A stretch of 64,000 bases of DNA from an uncultured Pontibacter sp. (GTDB lineage: Bacteria > Bacteroidota > Bacteroidia > Cytophagales > Hymenobacteraceae). The DNA is taken from contig NZ_CANMNI010000001.1 of the NCBI RefSeq assembly GCF_947499215.1, positions 1,240,001 to 1,304,000 on the forward strand, read 5' to 3'. Shown here in pieces: positions 16,058 through 24,061 of this stretch (position 1 is its first letter; every line of letters begins with the position of its first letter). Below the pieces are notes generated by a model. The model ran no database searches and was not told the origin of the DNA. It saw only the letters and a program-made list of their open reading frames with translations. The translations under genes were made by a program, and so were the position numbers.

Positions 16058-19000
16058 ATGAAGAAGCATACCTATCTGAGTATGTTCCTAGCGGCGGCGC
16101 TTGCCTTACCTTTGGGCACAGCCACGGCGCAGGACAAAAAAGACAATAAGTGGAACGTGGAAGAAGCCCGCGGACCGCAAAAAGAAATTACCGTAACAAC
16201 CGACGAAGGCACTTGGATGAGCTTGGACGTGAGTCCGGATGGCAAAGAGATCGTGTTCGACATGCTTGGCGACATCTATAGCATGCCCATTTCCGGTGGC
16301 AAAGCCAAGTTGCTCCGCAGCGGCCGCGCCTACGAAGTGCAGCCACGTTTCAGTCCCGATGGCAAGTTCATCTCCTTCACTTCCGATGCAGGTGGCGGCG
16401 ACAACATTTGGGTGATGAAGCGCGACGGCTCCGACGCTAAGCAGATCACTAAAGAGAACTTCCGCTTGCTGAATAACGCCGTTTGGACGCCAGACGGTGA
16501 GTACCTGATCGCGCGTAAGCACTTCACGGCCTCCCGTTCGCTGGGTGCCGGTGAAATGTGGATGTACCACCGCTCAGGCGGAAGCGGCGTGCAACTGACT
16601 AAGCGCAAAAATGATCAGCAGGATGCCGGCGAGCCGATGGTATCGCCTGACGGCAAGTATGTGTACTTCTCCGAAGACATGAGCGGCGGCACTACCTTTG
16701 AGTACAACAAAGACCCGAATAGCCAGATTTACGTGATTCGTCGTGTGGACCGTAACACGGGCGAAATTGAAAACGTGATCACAGGAAACGGTGGTTCTGT
16801 TCGTCCGGTTATCTCCCGCGATGGCAAGCACATTGCCTTCGTGCGCCGCGTGCGTACCAAGTCGGTGCTTTTCATCCACGACCTGAAAACAGGCGAGCAG
16901 TGGCCGATCTACGACCAACTAAGCAACGACCAGCAGGAAGCTTGGGCGATCTTTGGGGTATACCCTAACTTCGCATGGACGCCTGACAACAAGAGCCTTG
17001 TGTTCTGGGCAGGCGGCAAAATCAACAAGATCGATGTAGCCAGCCAGAAAGTAACCAACATACCTTTCGAAGCGACCGCCACGCACCACATCGCCGAAGC
17101 CGTGCGCCACGACTTCAGCAAGGAAGGCGTATCACCGGCACAGTTCGCTGCCAAGGCCATTCGCCACGCCGTGACTTCGCCTGACGGAAAGTTACTTGTG
17201 TTCAACGCAGCGGGTCATATTTACAAAAAAGAACTGCCAAACGGTAAGCCGGAGCGCGTGACCAATGGCAAGGATTTCGAATTCTACCCGGCTTTCTCGC
17301 CAGACGGTAAGACGCTGGTATTCTCTACCTGGGATGATGAAAACCTAGGTGCGCTCGTGAAAGTGGACATCCGCAAGAAAAACGCCAAGCCAACAAAACT
17401 AACTTCTGAGAAAGGTTTCTATACCAATGCCTCCTTCTCACCGAACGGCAAGCTGATCTTGTATAGCAAAGACGGCGGCAACAACCACATGGGCTACGCA
17501 CACGGCAACGAGCGCGGCACCTACTACATGACTGCAGACGGCAAAAACCCGAAGCTGATACAGAAGAATGGTTTCAACCCACTGTTCAATGCTTCGTCTG
17601 ACCGTATTTTCTTCACGGCAGGCGGCGGCGGTAAGTATACCTTCAAGAGCGTAAACCTGAACGGCAACGATGAGCGCACACACTATACCTCTACCTATAC
17701 CGACCAGTTCTACCCAAGCCCGGACAACAAGTGGCTGGCCTTTGTGGAGCTGTTCAACGGCTACGTGGTGCCTTTCTCGGCCAACGGGGCAGGTATGGAA
17801 CTGAGCGCTGAAACGAAAGCCGTACCTGTGGCCCGTTTCACCAAAGACGCCGGTACGAGCGTGCACTGGTCAGGCGACAGCAAGAAAGTAAACTGGGTAC
17901 TGGGTGATGAGTATTTCTCCAACGACCTGAAAGATCGTTTTGCCTTCTTGGAAGGTGCACCGGAGAAATTGCCTGCCATCGACACGACAGGTATAAAGAT
18001 CGGCTTGGAGTTCAAGACAGACGCCCCACAAGGCAAAGTAGCTTTCACCAACGCCCGTATCATCACGATGAAAGGCGATGAAGTGATTGAAGGCGGTACG
18101 ATTGTAGTAGACGGCAACCGAATTGTGTCGGTAGGCAAGGGTATAGCCGTGCCGAAAGACGCGAAAGTGATTGACGCCAGCGGCAAAACCATTATGCCGG
18201 GTCTGGTAGACGTACACGCGCACTTGGGCACGTTCCGCAACGGCATGAGCCCGAAACAGCAGTGGTCCTACCTAGCCAACTTGGCTTATGGTGTAACGAC
18301 AACGCACGACCCCTCTTCTACAACGGAGATGGTGTTCAGCCAATCAGAAGCAGTAAAGGCAGGCCACATGGTAGGCCCGCGCATCTACTCTACGGGCACG
18401 ATTCTGTACGGAGCCGATGGCAACTTTAAAGCTGTGGTCAACAGCCTTGACGATGCCCGTTCGCACCTGCGCCGCATTCAGGCTGCCGGTGGTTTCTCGG
18501 TGAAGAGCTATAACCAGCCACGCCGTGAGCAGCGCCAGCAGATTATTCAGGCGGCCCGCGAACTCGACATGACCGTTGTACCGGAAGGCGGCTCGACCTT
18601 CTTCCACAACATGAGCATGATCCTCGACGGTCACTCCGGCATTGAGCACAACATCCCGATTGCCCCGCTTTACAAAGACGTGGTGGAAGTATGGAAAGCC
18701 TCGAACACGGGCTATACTCCTACCCTGATTGTGAACTACGGCGCGACGAGTGGCGAGTACTACTGGTACCAGAACACCAAGGTATGGGAGAAAGAAAGAC
18801 TCCTTAAGTTCACGCCTCGTTCTGTGATCGACGGTCGCTCACGTTTTGTGATGCAGGTGCCGGACGAAGAATATAAGAACGGATACTTCAAAACTTCCGA
18901 AGCCTGCAAGGCCCTGACCGACGCCGGCGTAAAAGTGAACCTTGGTGCACACGGACAGCTGCAAGGTCTCGGTGCTCACTGGGAACTATGGATGCTGCAG

Positions 19001-19351
19001 CAAGGCGGTATGACCAACCTCGAAGCCCTGCGCGCTGCCACCCTGAACGGTGCTGAGTACTTGGGTATGGGCAAAGAGTTGGGCTCACTGGAGACTGGCA
19101 AATTGGCCGACCTGATCGTGCTGGACCAGAACCCACTGGAGAACATCCAGAACTCGGAGCACGTGCGCTACACCATGGTAAACGGCCGTCTGTTCGATGC
19201 CGCTACAATGAATGAAGTAGGCAATTACGAGCGCAAGCCGGGCAGATTCTGGTGGGAAAACAACAAGTACGCTTCCTCATTCGACTGGCACGAAGGTACT
19301 GATACCCGCACGGAAGGTATTGCAGGTGAGAACTGTACTTGTCGTCACTAA
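16058..19351 (+). CDS. Secreted amidohydrolase with N-terminal TolB-like beta-propeller
   Basis: A 1097-residue exported enzyme. A signal peptide (residues 1-24, ending TATAQ) is followed by about 600 residues of WD40-like PD40/TolB propeller repeats, recognisable by recurring SPDGK motifs (for example DVSPDGKEIVFDM and RFSPDGKFISF). A C-terminal amidohydrolase domain starts near residue 670 (AFTNARIITMKGDEVIEGG) with the metal ligands in MPGLVDVHAHLG. The C-terminal LGSLETGKLADLIVLD is the usual amidohydrolase ending. It is probably periplasmic or surface-bound and acts on a cyclic amide or peptide-like substrate; substrate unknown. A clear terminator follows. Confidence 0.92.
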   Translation: MKKHTYLSMFLAAALALPLGTATAQDKKDNKWNVEEARGPQKEITVTTDEGTWMSLDVSPDGKEIVFDMLGDIYSMPISGGKAKLLRSGRAYEVQPRFSPDGKFISFTSDAGGGDNIWVMKRDGSDAKQITKENFRLLNNAVWTPDGEYLIARKHFTASRSLGAGEMWMYHRSGGSGVQLTKRKNDQQDAGEPMVSPDGKYVYFSEDMSGGTTFEYNKDPNSQIYVIRRVDRNTGEIENVITGNGGSVRPVISRDGKHIAFVRRVRTKSVLFIHDLKTGEQWPIYDQLSNDQQEAWAIFGVYPNFAWTPDNKSLVFWAGGKINKIDVASQKVTNIPFEATATHHIAEAVRHDFSKEGVSPAQFAAKAIRHAVTSPDGKLLVFNAAGHIYKKELPNGKPERVTNGKDFEFYPAFSPDGKTLVFSTWDDENLGALVKVDIRKKNAKPTKLTSEKGFYTNASFSPNGKLILYSKDGGNNHMGYAHGNERGTYYMTADGKNPKLIQKNGFNPLFNASSDRIFFTAGGGGKYTFKSVNLNGNDERTHYTSTYTDQFYPSPDNKWLAFVELFNGYVVPFSANGAGMELSAETKAVPVARFTKDAGTSVHWSGDSKKVNWVLGDEYFSNDLKDRFAFLEGAPEKLPAIDTTGIKIGLEFKTDAPQGKVAFTNARIITMKGDEVIEGGTIVVDGNRIVSVGKGIAVPKDAKVIDASGKTIMPGLVDVHAHLGTFRNGMSPKQQWSYLANLAYGVTTTHDPSSTTEMVFSQSEAVKAGHMVGPRIYSTGTILYGADGNFKAVVNSLDDARSHLRRIQAAGGFSVKSYNQPRREQRQQIIQAARELDMTVVPEGGSTFFHNMSMILDGHSGIEHNIPIAPLYKDVVEVWKASNTGYTPTLIVNYGATSGEYYWYQNTKVWEKERLLKFTPRSVIDGRSRFVMQVPDEEYKNGYFKTSEACKALTDAGVKVNLGAHGQLQGLGAHWELWMLQQGGMTNLEALRAATLNGAEYLGMGKELGSLETGKLADLIVLDQNPLENIQNSEHVRYTMVNGRLFDAATMNEVGNYERKPGRFWWENNKYASSFDWHEGTDTRTEGIAGENCTCRH

Positions 19352-19375
19352 GACTTACAAGTATAAGTTGAAAAG

Positions 19376-19407
19376 AAACGAGCCGACTCAATTGAGTCGG
19401 CTTGTTT
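19376..19407 (+). terminator. Terminator after the amidohydrolase
   Basis: AAACGAGCCGACTCAA pairs with TTGAGTCGGCTTGTTT (one G-T pair) and runs into TTGTTTTT. It lies 25 bases after the stop. Confidence 0.8.
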
Positions 19408-19433
19408 TGTTTTTACAGGTATAGGTGGTAGGT

Positions 19434-19482
19434 ATGGTGCGAGCGTTCTCGCTCGTGACTACTATCGTGGGGCCTCTGGCCT
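19434..19482 (+). repeat. Dispersed repeat, family C, copy 2
   Basis: GCGAGCGTTCTCGCTCG followed by GTGGGGCCTCTGGCC, aligned over about 48 bases to 12544-12592. It lies between the terminator and the next gene. Confidence 0.65.
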
Positions 19483-19597
19483 CTTTAAAGGGACTACTCT
19501 CTATCCTAATAGCATACCCAACAATAATCTACAAGTATGAATTGCTTGCAAATCAAGAATTAACTATTAATTTAGTTTGAAACTTAAGCACTGTCCC

Positions 19598-20455
19598 ATG
19601 CCGCTATACCTATACAGTATTCTCGTCGTCATGCTCACCTCTTGCAGTTCAAAAGCGGAACAGGTCGCAGTTTATATTCCTGAAAGTATAGCCAAAACTG
19701 AAGTGCTGCTCAACCCTGCAGGCGAGACAATAGCGGAAAGATTCCTGCCTCCAAAAGGGTATATAAGAATAACAACTTCCGAGAACAGCTTCGGAGCCTA
19801 TCTCCAGCACTTCAAGTTGAAACCACATGGCGCACAGGTGCATTACTACAACGGGGCAGTTAAGCCCAATGATAATATTTATGATGCCGTGCTCGACATA
19901 GATGTCGGTAAACGGGACCTGCAACAATGCGCCGATGCGGTGATGCGCTTACGGGCAGAGTATTTGTATGGCCAGAAACAGTATGACGCCATTCACTTCA
20001 ACTTCACGAGCGGCTTTCGGGCTGACTACAGCAAATGGCAGCAGGGCTACAGAATAAATGTAAAAGGAAATGATTGCTCTTGGGTGAAAAAAACCGCTCC
20101 CTCCACTGCCTATGCTTCTTTTAAGGATTACCTACAAGTAGTGTTTACCTATGCTGGCACCTTATCGCTTGAGAAAGAAATGAAAGCTGTCTCTTTAAAG
20201 GACATGCAAATTGGTGACGTATTTATTAAAGGCGGGAGTCCCGGCCATGCTGTAATCGTGGTAGACATGGCTGTCAATGAGCAAACAGGAGAAAAGCTAT
20301 TCCTGCTTGCACAAAGTTATATGCCGGCGCAGGAGATCCAGATCCTGAAGAACCCTATGAATGCAGGTATAAGCCCTTGGTACAGCACGAATTTCAGCGG
20401 CCCCCTTTTCACCCCCGAATGGACTTTCCAGCGAAGCCATTTGAAGCGGTTTTAA
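19598..20455 (+). CDS. DUF4846 lipoprotein
   Basis: A lipoprotein of the DUF4846 family. I take the ATG at 19598 (285 residues) over the TTG at 19577, since it places the signal segment PLYLYSILVVMLTSC directly at the N terminus with the lipobox Cys at about residue 16. Family features visible are FGAYLQHFKLKPHG, the VLDIDVGKRDLQQCADAVMRLRAEY block, and the C-terminal SPGHAVIVVDMA stretch with a conserved histidine. The role is unknown; the last part hints at a papain-like or NlpC-like fold, but that is inference. The gene end overlaps a long hairpin. Confidence 0.82.
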   Translation: MPLYLYSILVVMLTSCSSKAEQVAVYIPESIAKTEVLLNPAGETIAERFLPPKGYIRITTSENSFGAYLQHFKLKPHGAQVHYYNGAVKPNDNIYDAVLDIDVGKRDLQQCADAVMRLRAEYLYGQKQYDAIHFNFTSGFRADYSKWQQGYRINVKGNDCSWVKKTAPSTAYASFKDYLQVVFTYAGTLSLEKEMKAVSLKDMQIGDVFIKGGSPGHAVIVVDMAVNEQTGEKLFLLAQSYMPAQEIQILKNPMNAGISPWYSTNFSGPLFTPEWTFQRSHLKRF

Positions 20456-20491
20456 GGTATAGATATGGCGCAAGCGCCATATCTATACCTT
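20454..20491. terminator. Long hairpin between convergent genes
   Basis: A 17-bp perfect stem (20454-20470 with 20475-20491, loop CAAG) starts inside the stop codon of the DUF4846 gene and faces the convergent serine hydrolase gene. Both arms carry the AGGTATAG/CTATACCT motif that is frequent in this genome. It is probably a two-way terminator, though the U tract is weak. Confidence 0.55.
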
Positions 20492-20536
20492 CTCACGAGG
20501 CAAGACAACAATCAACAATTAGCAGTTAGCAATCCC

Positions 20537-21721
20537 TTACTCCTTCACCGCTGCCAGCACCCGTTTAATTAACTCATCGGGATTGCCATTATGCCAGCGC
20601 CACACGATTACGATATCATGCTCGGGATCTACCCAGATCGTATTTTGTCCAGCACCTAAAGCAGCGTAGCTGGTAGTAGGCGCGCTTGGCCAAGCTTTAC
20701 CTTCGGTGTTCAGCCACCACAAGTAGCCATAGTCTGGACCAACGGGGCCTCTTACAGTTGTTGCTTCTTTCACCCAATCTTCAGACACAATCTGCTTGTC
20801 CTTCCAGCGGCCGTTGCGCAGGAAGAGGTAGCCGAAACGGGCCTCGTCGCGGGCGCTGATCCAGAGGCCACCGCCCCAGCGGGTGCCGCCACTCACCGAT
20901 GGCATCCGCTTGCCATCTATCTCCACATAAGAATTGCGGTATGGTACATATTGCCACGTATTAGAAGCGTCAATCGGGTCCATCACTTCATCTTTGAACA
21001 CTTCCGGCAGTGGCTTTTTCCACAAACGCAGCATAGACAAGGCGAAGCGGTTGATGCGCACGTCGTTGTATTCATAGAAAGTACCCGGTTCCTGCAGTTC
21101 ACGCGGTTTGCGCTCGCCGCGACCATACTCTTCCTTGCCTACAAAGTCGTGCTTCTTGCCCCACAGTTCTCCCTCCCATTCGCTGGTTTGGCGTGCATGA
21201 TGCTCCCAAGTCACCTTGCGGTTTTGCTCCGAGTCATAGCCGCCGTCCTGCACATAATTCGCCACTGGATCTTTAACGTCTTTGATCATACCGCGGTCGA
21301 TGGTTATACCTAATATCGTAGAGAGCACACTTTTTGCCACACTGTAAGTTGGATCCACGCGCTCGGTCCCACCCCACTCGGCCACGATGTAACCGTTTTT
21401 GAGAATGATGCCATTGGTGCTGGCACGGTCATTGGGTATAGGGCCGAGCATTTTGCCGAAAATCTCCTCTTGTGTGGAGAAGTCCTTTGGCATCTGGGTA
21501 GTTTCCTGTTGCTTGGCCCACACTACTGCCTCCTGCAAGAGGGCAGCGTCCATGCCTAGTTCTTCAGGCTTTTTTGCTTCCCAGTTATCACCTTTGCCGG
21601 GGTAGTAAACTTTGGCTTCGGTTGTTTGTGTTTGTGTAGTAGTCGGCTGCTGTGGTTGCTGCTGGCAAGCCACAAGAGCAAGTGCTAGTGCCAACTGTAT
21701 CAATCTGCTTTTAAACATCAT
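20537..21721 (-). CDS. Serine hydrolase of the beta-lactamase/class C family, lipoprotein
   Basis: A 394-residue exported serine hydrolase. The signal peptide ends in a lipobox (ALALVACQQ, Cys19), followed by a Gln/Thr-rich linker. The catalytic SVAKS (SxxK) lies near residue 130. A tyrosine-containing [10 protein letters not shown] segment takes the place of the YxN motif, and the C-terminal [15 protein letters not shown] matches the final family strand. Such proteins include esterases, DD-peptidases and D-aminopeptidases; true beta-lactamase activity is not implied. Convergent with the DUF4846 gene. Confidence 0.88.
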   Translation of the reverse strand: MMFKSRLIQLALALALVACQQQPQQPTTTQTQTTEAKVYYPGKGDNWEAKKPEELGMDAALLQEAVVWAKQQETTQMPKDFSTQEEIFGKMLGPIPNDRASTNGIILKNGYIVAEWGGTERVDPTYSVAKSVLSTILGITIDRGMIKDVKDPVANYVQDGGYDSEQNRKVTWEHHARQTSEWEGELWGKKHDFVGKEEYGRGERKPRELQEPGTFYEYNDVRINRFALSMLRLWKKPLPEVFKDEVMDPIDASNTWQYVPYRNSYVEIDGKRMPSVSGGTRWGGGLWISARDEARFGYLFLRNGRWKDKQIVSEDWVKEATTVRGPVGPDYGYLWWLNTEGKAWPSAPTTSYAALGAGQNTIWVDPEHDIVIVWRWHNGNPDELIKRVLAAVKE

Positions 21722-21846
21722 CTCCAGTTTATTGAAAGTGCTCCCTAAAACTACACAAAAGAGGTCGACATCTGCTAGTTCACTTTCCTATTCTTAAACA
21801 AAAGCACTGGCACGCCGGTAGAATGAATTCTAGATACCGTAAAACC

Positions 21847-22446
21847 ATGCTACAGATAAAAGTTTACTCCGATTACGTTTGCCCTTACTGCTTCTTTGGG
21901 GAGCAAGTACTTGAGAAGGCGCTCGAAGGGATGGAAGAGCAGGTACAGGTGGAGTGGATGCCTTTTGAGCTACGCCCTCAACCTACACCGACCCTAAAGC
22001 CGGAAGGTGAATACCTGCAATCGACTTGGGAAAACTCCGTCTACCCGATGGGCAAGCAGTTGGGTATCGATATTGTATTGCCTAAAGTATCGCCACAGCC
22101 CTACACGCACCTGTCCTTCGAAGGCTATCAGTATGCCAAAGAGCAGGGAAAAGGCGAAGCGTATACCCATCGCATGTTCACGGCCTTCTTTCAGGAAGAG
22201 AAGAATATCGGAGACATAGAAGTGCTGACAAAACTAGCGGGTGAAATTGGTTTGAATGAACAGGAGTTCCGAAAAGCGCTGGAGTCGCGCAGGTATAAGG
22301 AGACACATCAGCAGGCTTTGCGCCATGCGAATCAAGAGATCGGTATACAGGCTGTCCCCACTTTTATAATTGGCAACAAAATGGTGCGGGGGCTACTGCG
22401 CGAGGAAGATATGCGACGACTTATAAAACAAGAGCTGGAAACATAA
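21847..22446 (+). CDS. DsbA family oxidoreductase, FrnE-like
   Basis: A cytosolic thioredoxin-fold protein of 199 residues. The CPYC active site lies at residues 12-15 in MLQIKVYSDYVCPYC. The insertion-helix region and the cis-proline loop GIQAVPTFIIGN near residue 175 match the FrnE/2-hydroxychromene-2-carboxylate isomerase branch. The start at 21847 is preferred because family members begin six to ten residues before the first strand; the frame extends to 21823. No signal peptide, so it is not a periplasmic DsbA. Likely a thiol-disulfide oxidoreductase in stress defence. Confidence 0.9.
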   Translation: MLQIKVYSDYVCPYCFFGEQVLEKALEGMEEQVQVEWMPFELRPQPTPTLKPEGEYLQSTWENSVYPMGKQLGIDIVLPKVSPQPYTHLSFEGYQYAKEQGKGEAYTHRMFTAFFQEEKNIGDIEVLTKLAGEIGLNEQEFRKALESRRYKETHQQALRHANQEIGIQAVPTFIIGNKMVRGLLREEDMRRLIKQELET

Positions 22447-22511
22447 ATGCTTCCAGCTCTTCTCCTAGTTTATTCTTGACACAAGGTGAGCGATATGTCC
22501 TTGCGCTATAC

Positions 22512-23324
22512 CTACCAACTGGTGCCGCCTCCTCGCTTGTTACCGCCGAGCAGTCCGCCCAACAATCCACCAAGTCCGCCGGAGCCCATACTGCCGTAGC
22601 GATTTCTGCCGTTGAGCCCACCTAGTACCGAGGCCATAGAGCCTAAGCCGCTGCTGGAGCGGCGTCCGCCACCCATCAATCCGCCACGGCCCGTCATCAT
22701 GCCGCCGAGCAGGCCACCTAACAGCCCGCCGCCCATACCTCCCATCATACCGCCACGGCGTCTGCCACCGCCCATCATACGAGCCAACACCAGCGGTGCT
22801 GCTATACCCAATATACCCTGCACCATTTGAGGTGAAATACCTGCATTTTTAAACATATCCCCGAAGCCATTTTTGCTCATAAAAGACTGTGAAGTGGGAT
22901 CCTCACCATGCTTCTGCGCCTCGTCTGCTTTGTCAACAAACTGCTCCAGCAGGCTGTACTGCTTCTGATCCACCCCAAGGTAGTTTGCCATCTCCTGAAT
23001 GCGTTTCTGCTCCTCTTGGCTATACTCGCCGTCAGCCTTGGCAAAGCTGATGATATCGGTAATGAAGGAAAAGCGCAATTGGCTCTTTTTGAGCACGTCC
23101 AGCACCCGCTGCACACTGATCTGCGTTGGATTTTTGGCAATAGAGAGCACCTCCTGCTCCACGTTCTCCGGCATCTCGGCGGCTTCACTTAGCACCCTCA
23201 GAAACTCCAGTTCTTCTTCGGAGGCGTGTCCGTCAGCAGAGGCTACCGAAGCAAGGGCAGCTAGGTAAGCCCCCTTTTCTTCCATCGTATAGTCTTTCAA
23301 TAAGGTCGTTTGTTCTTGTTCCAT
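22512..23324 (-). CDS. TerB-like protein with glycine-rich tail
   Basis: A 270-residue protein. Residues 1-150 are helical and contain two repeats of the TerB/tellurite-resistance type pattern: AALASVASADGHASEEELEF and FAKADGEYSQEEQKRI, each with an acidic DG loop that could bind metal. The tail from about residue 180 is low complexity, rich in Gly, Met, Leu and Arg (for example GGLLGGLLGGMM), and may self-associate or contact membranes. Function unknown. Next on this strand is a MarR-type gene, 71 bases upstream. Confidence 0.72.
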   Translation of the reverse strand: MEQEQTTLLKDYTMEEKGAYLAALASVASADGHASEEELEFLRVLSEAAEMPENVEQEVLSIAKNPTQISVQRVLDVLKKSQLRFSFITDIISFAKADGEYSQEEQKRIQEMANYLGVDQKQYSLLEQFVDKADEAQKHGEDPTSQSFMSKNGFGDMFKNAGISPQMVQGILGIAAPLVLARMMGGGRRRGGMMGGMGGGLLGGLLGGMMTGRGGLMGGGRRSSSGLGSMASVLGGLNGRNRYGSMGSGGLGGLLGGLLGGNKRGGGTSW

Positions 23325-23395
23325 AGCTTTTAGTTAAAGTTTGTCCTGTTTAAACGAACTGTAACTGAAGCGGGTTAGCTAAAACGGAACATTGT

Positions 23396-23848
23396 CTACT
23401 CGCGAATCAGATCCAAGGTATCGCTGAACTGATGGGCCTCCTGTTCGGTCATGGCCTTGAAGGTGTCTTCTTCAAGTTGCTGCATGAGCGGATCCAGCGT
23501 TTCTAGTAATTCGAGCCCTTTTTCTGTGATCGTGATCTCTACTTTTCGGCGGTTTTCGGCACATAGCTCTCTTGTTACGAGCCCCTTTAGGCGCAGCTTT
23601 TCGACTAAGCGGGTGGCATTGCTCATGCGGTTGAGCATGCGCTCCTGTATGGTGTACAGATTGATGGCATTGCCTTGCTGCCCACGCAGAATGCGTAGCA
23701 CATTGTACTGCTGGGACGAAATATCATAGGGCTTCAGTAGATTGTCAACACGCGCCATGAGCCACTCTCCGGTAAACATCAGGTTCAGGGCCGCTTTTTG
23801 ATAGCCGCTTCTGAACTTCGGCATTTTAATTTCTTCTTCTAATTTCAT
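23396..23848 (-). CDS. MarR family transcriptional regulator
   Basis: A 150-residue winged-helix regulator. The MarR pattern is clear: LKPYDISSQQYNVLRILRG, then the recognition region RMLNRMSNATRLVEKLRLKGLVTREL, and the wing ENRRKVEITITEKGLELLE. The start may be 23848 or the inner Met (MPKFRSGYQ) at 23824. It is transcribed away from the aminotransferase-GRAS gene, and the 213-base gap holds a perfect 14-base palindrome, a good candidate for its operator. Members usually sense small phenolic molecules or oxidants. Confidence 0.9.
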   Translation of the reverse strand: MKLEEEIKMPKFRSGYQKAALNLMFTGEWLMARVDNLLKPYDISSQQYNVLRILRGQQGNAINLYTIQERMLNRMSNATRLVEKLRLKGLVTRELCAENRRKVEITITEKGLELLETLDPLMQQLEEDTFKAMTEQEAHQFSDTLDLIRE

Positions 23849-23891
23849 GAGGCGGGCATTTATATCATCAAGTAATTATTCCGGAGCAACA

Positions 23892-23905
23892 GTTGTATAT
23901 ACAAC
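23892..23905. promoter_or_regulatory. Palindromic candidate operator GTTGTATATACAAC
   Basis: A perfect 14-base palindrome between the divergent marR gene and the aminotransferase-GRAS gene, 44 bases from the marR start. Size and symmetry fit a MarR dimer site. A second, weaker dyad, TATTGC-AAGC-GCAATA, lies at 24023-24038, closer to the GRAS gene start. Confidence 0.5.
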
Positions 23906-24061
23906 GCATTGAGGACTTTAGTTTTTGGATCCCCAAGATACAGGAATTATAGAGATTATTTAGGATGATGTTTCTTAGCCTTGACAGTATGAAAGCTTCT
24001 TTATTACATTTTGAAATTACTATATTGCAAGCGCAATACCACTGTTCCACCCCCCACTACT

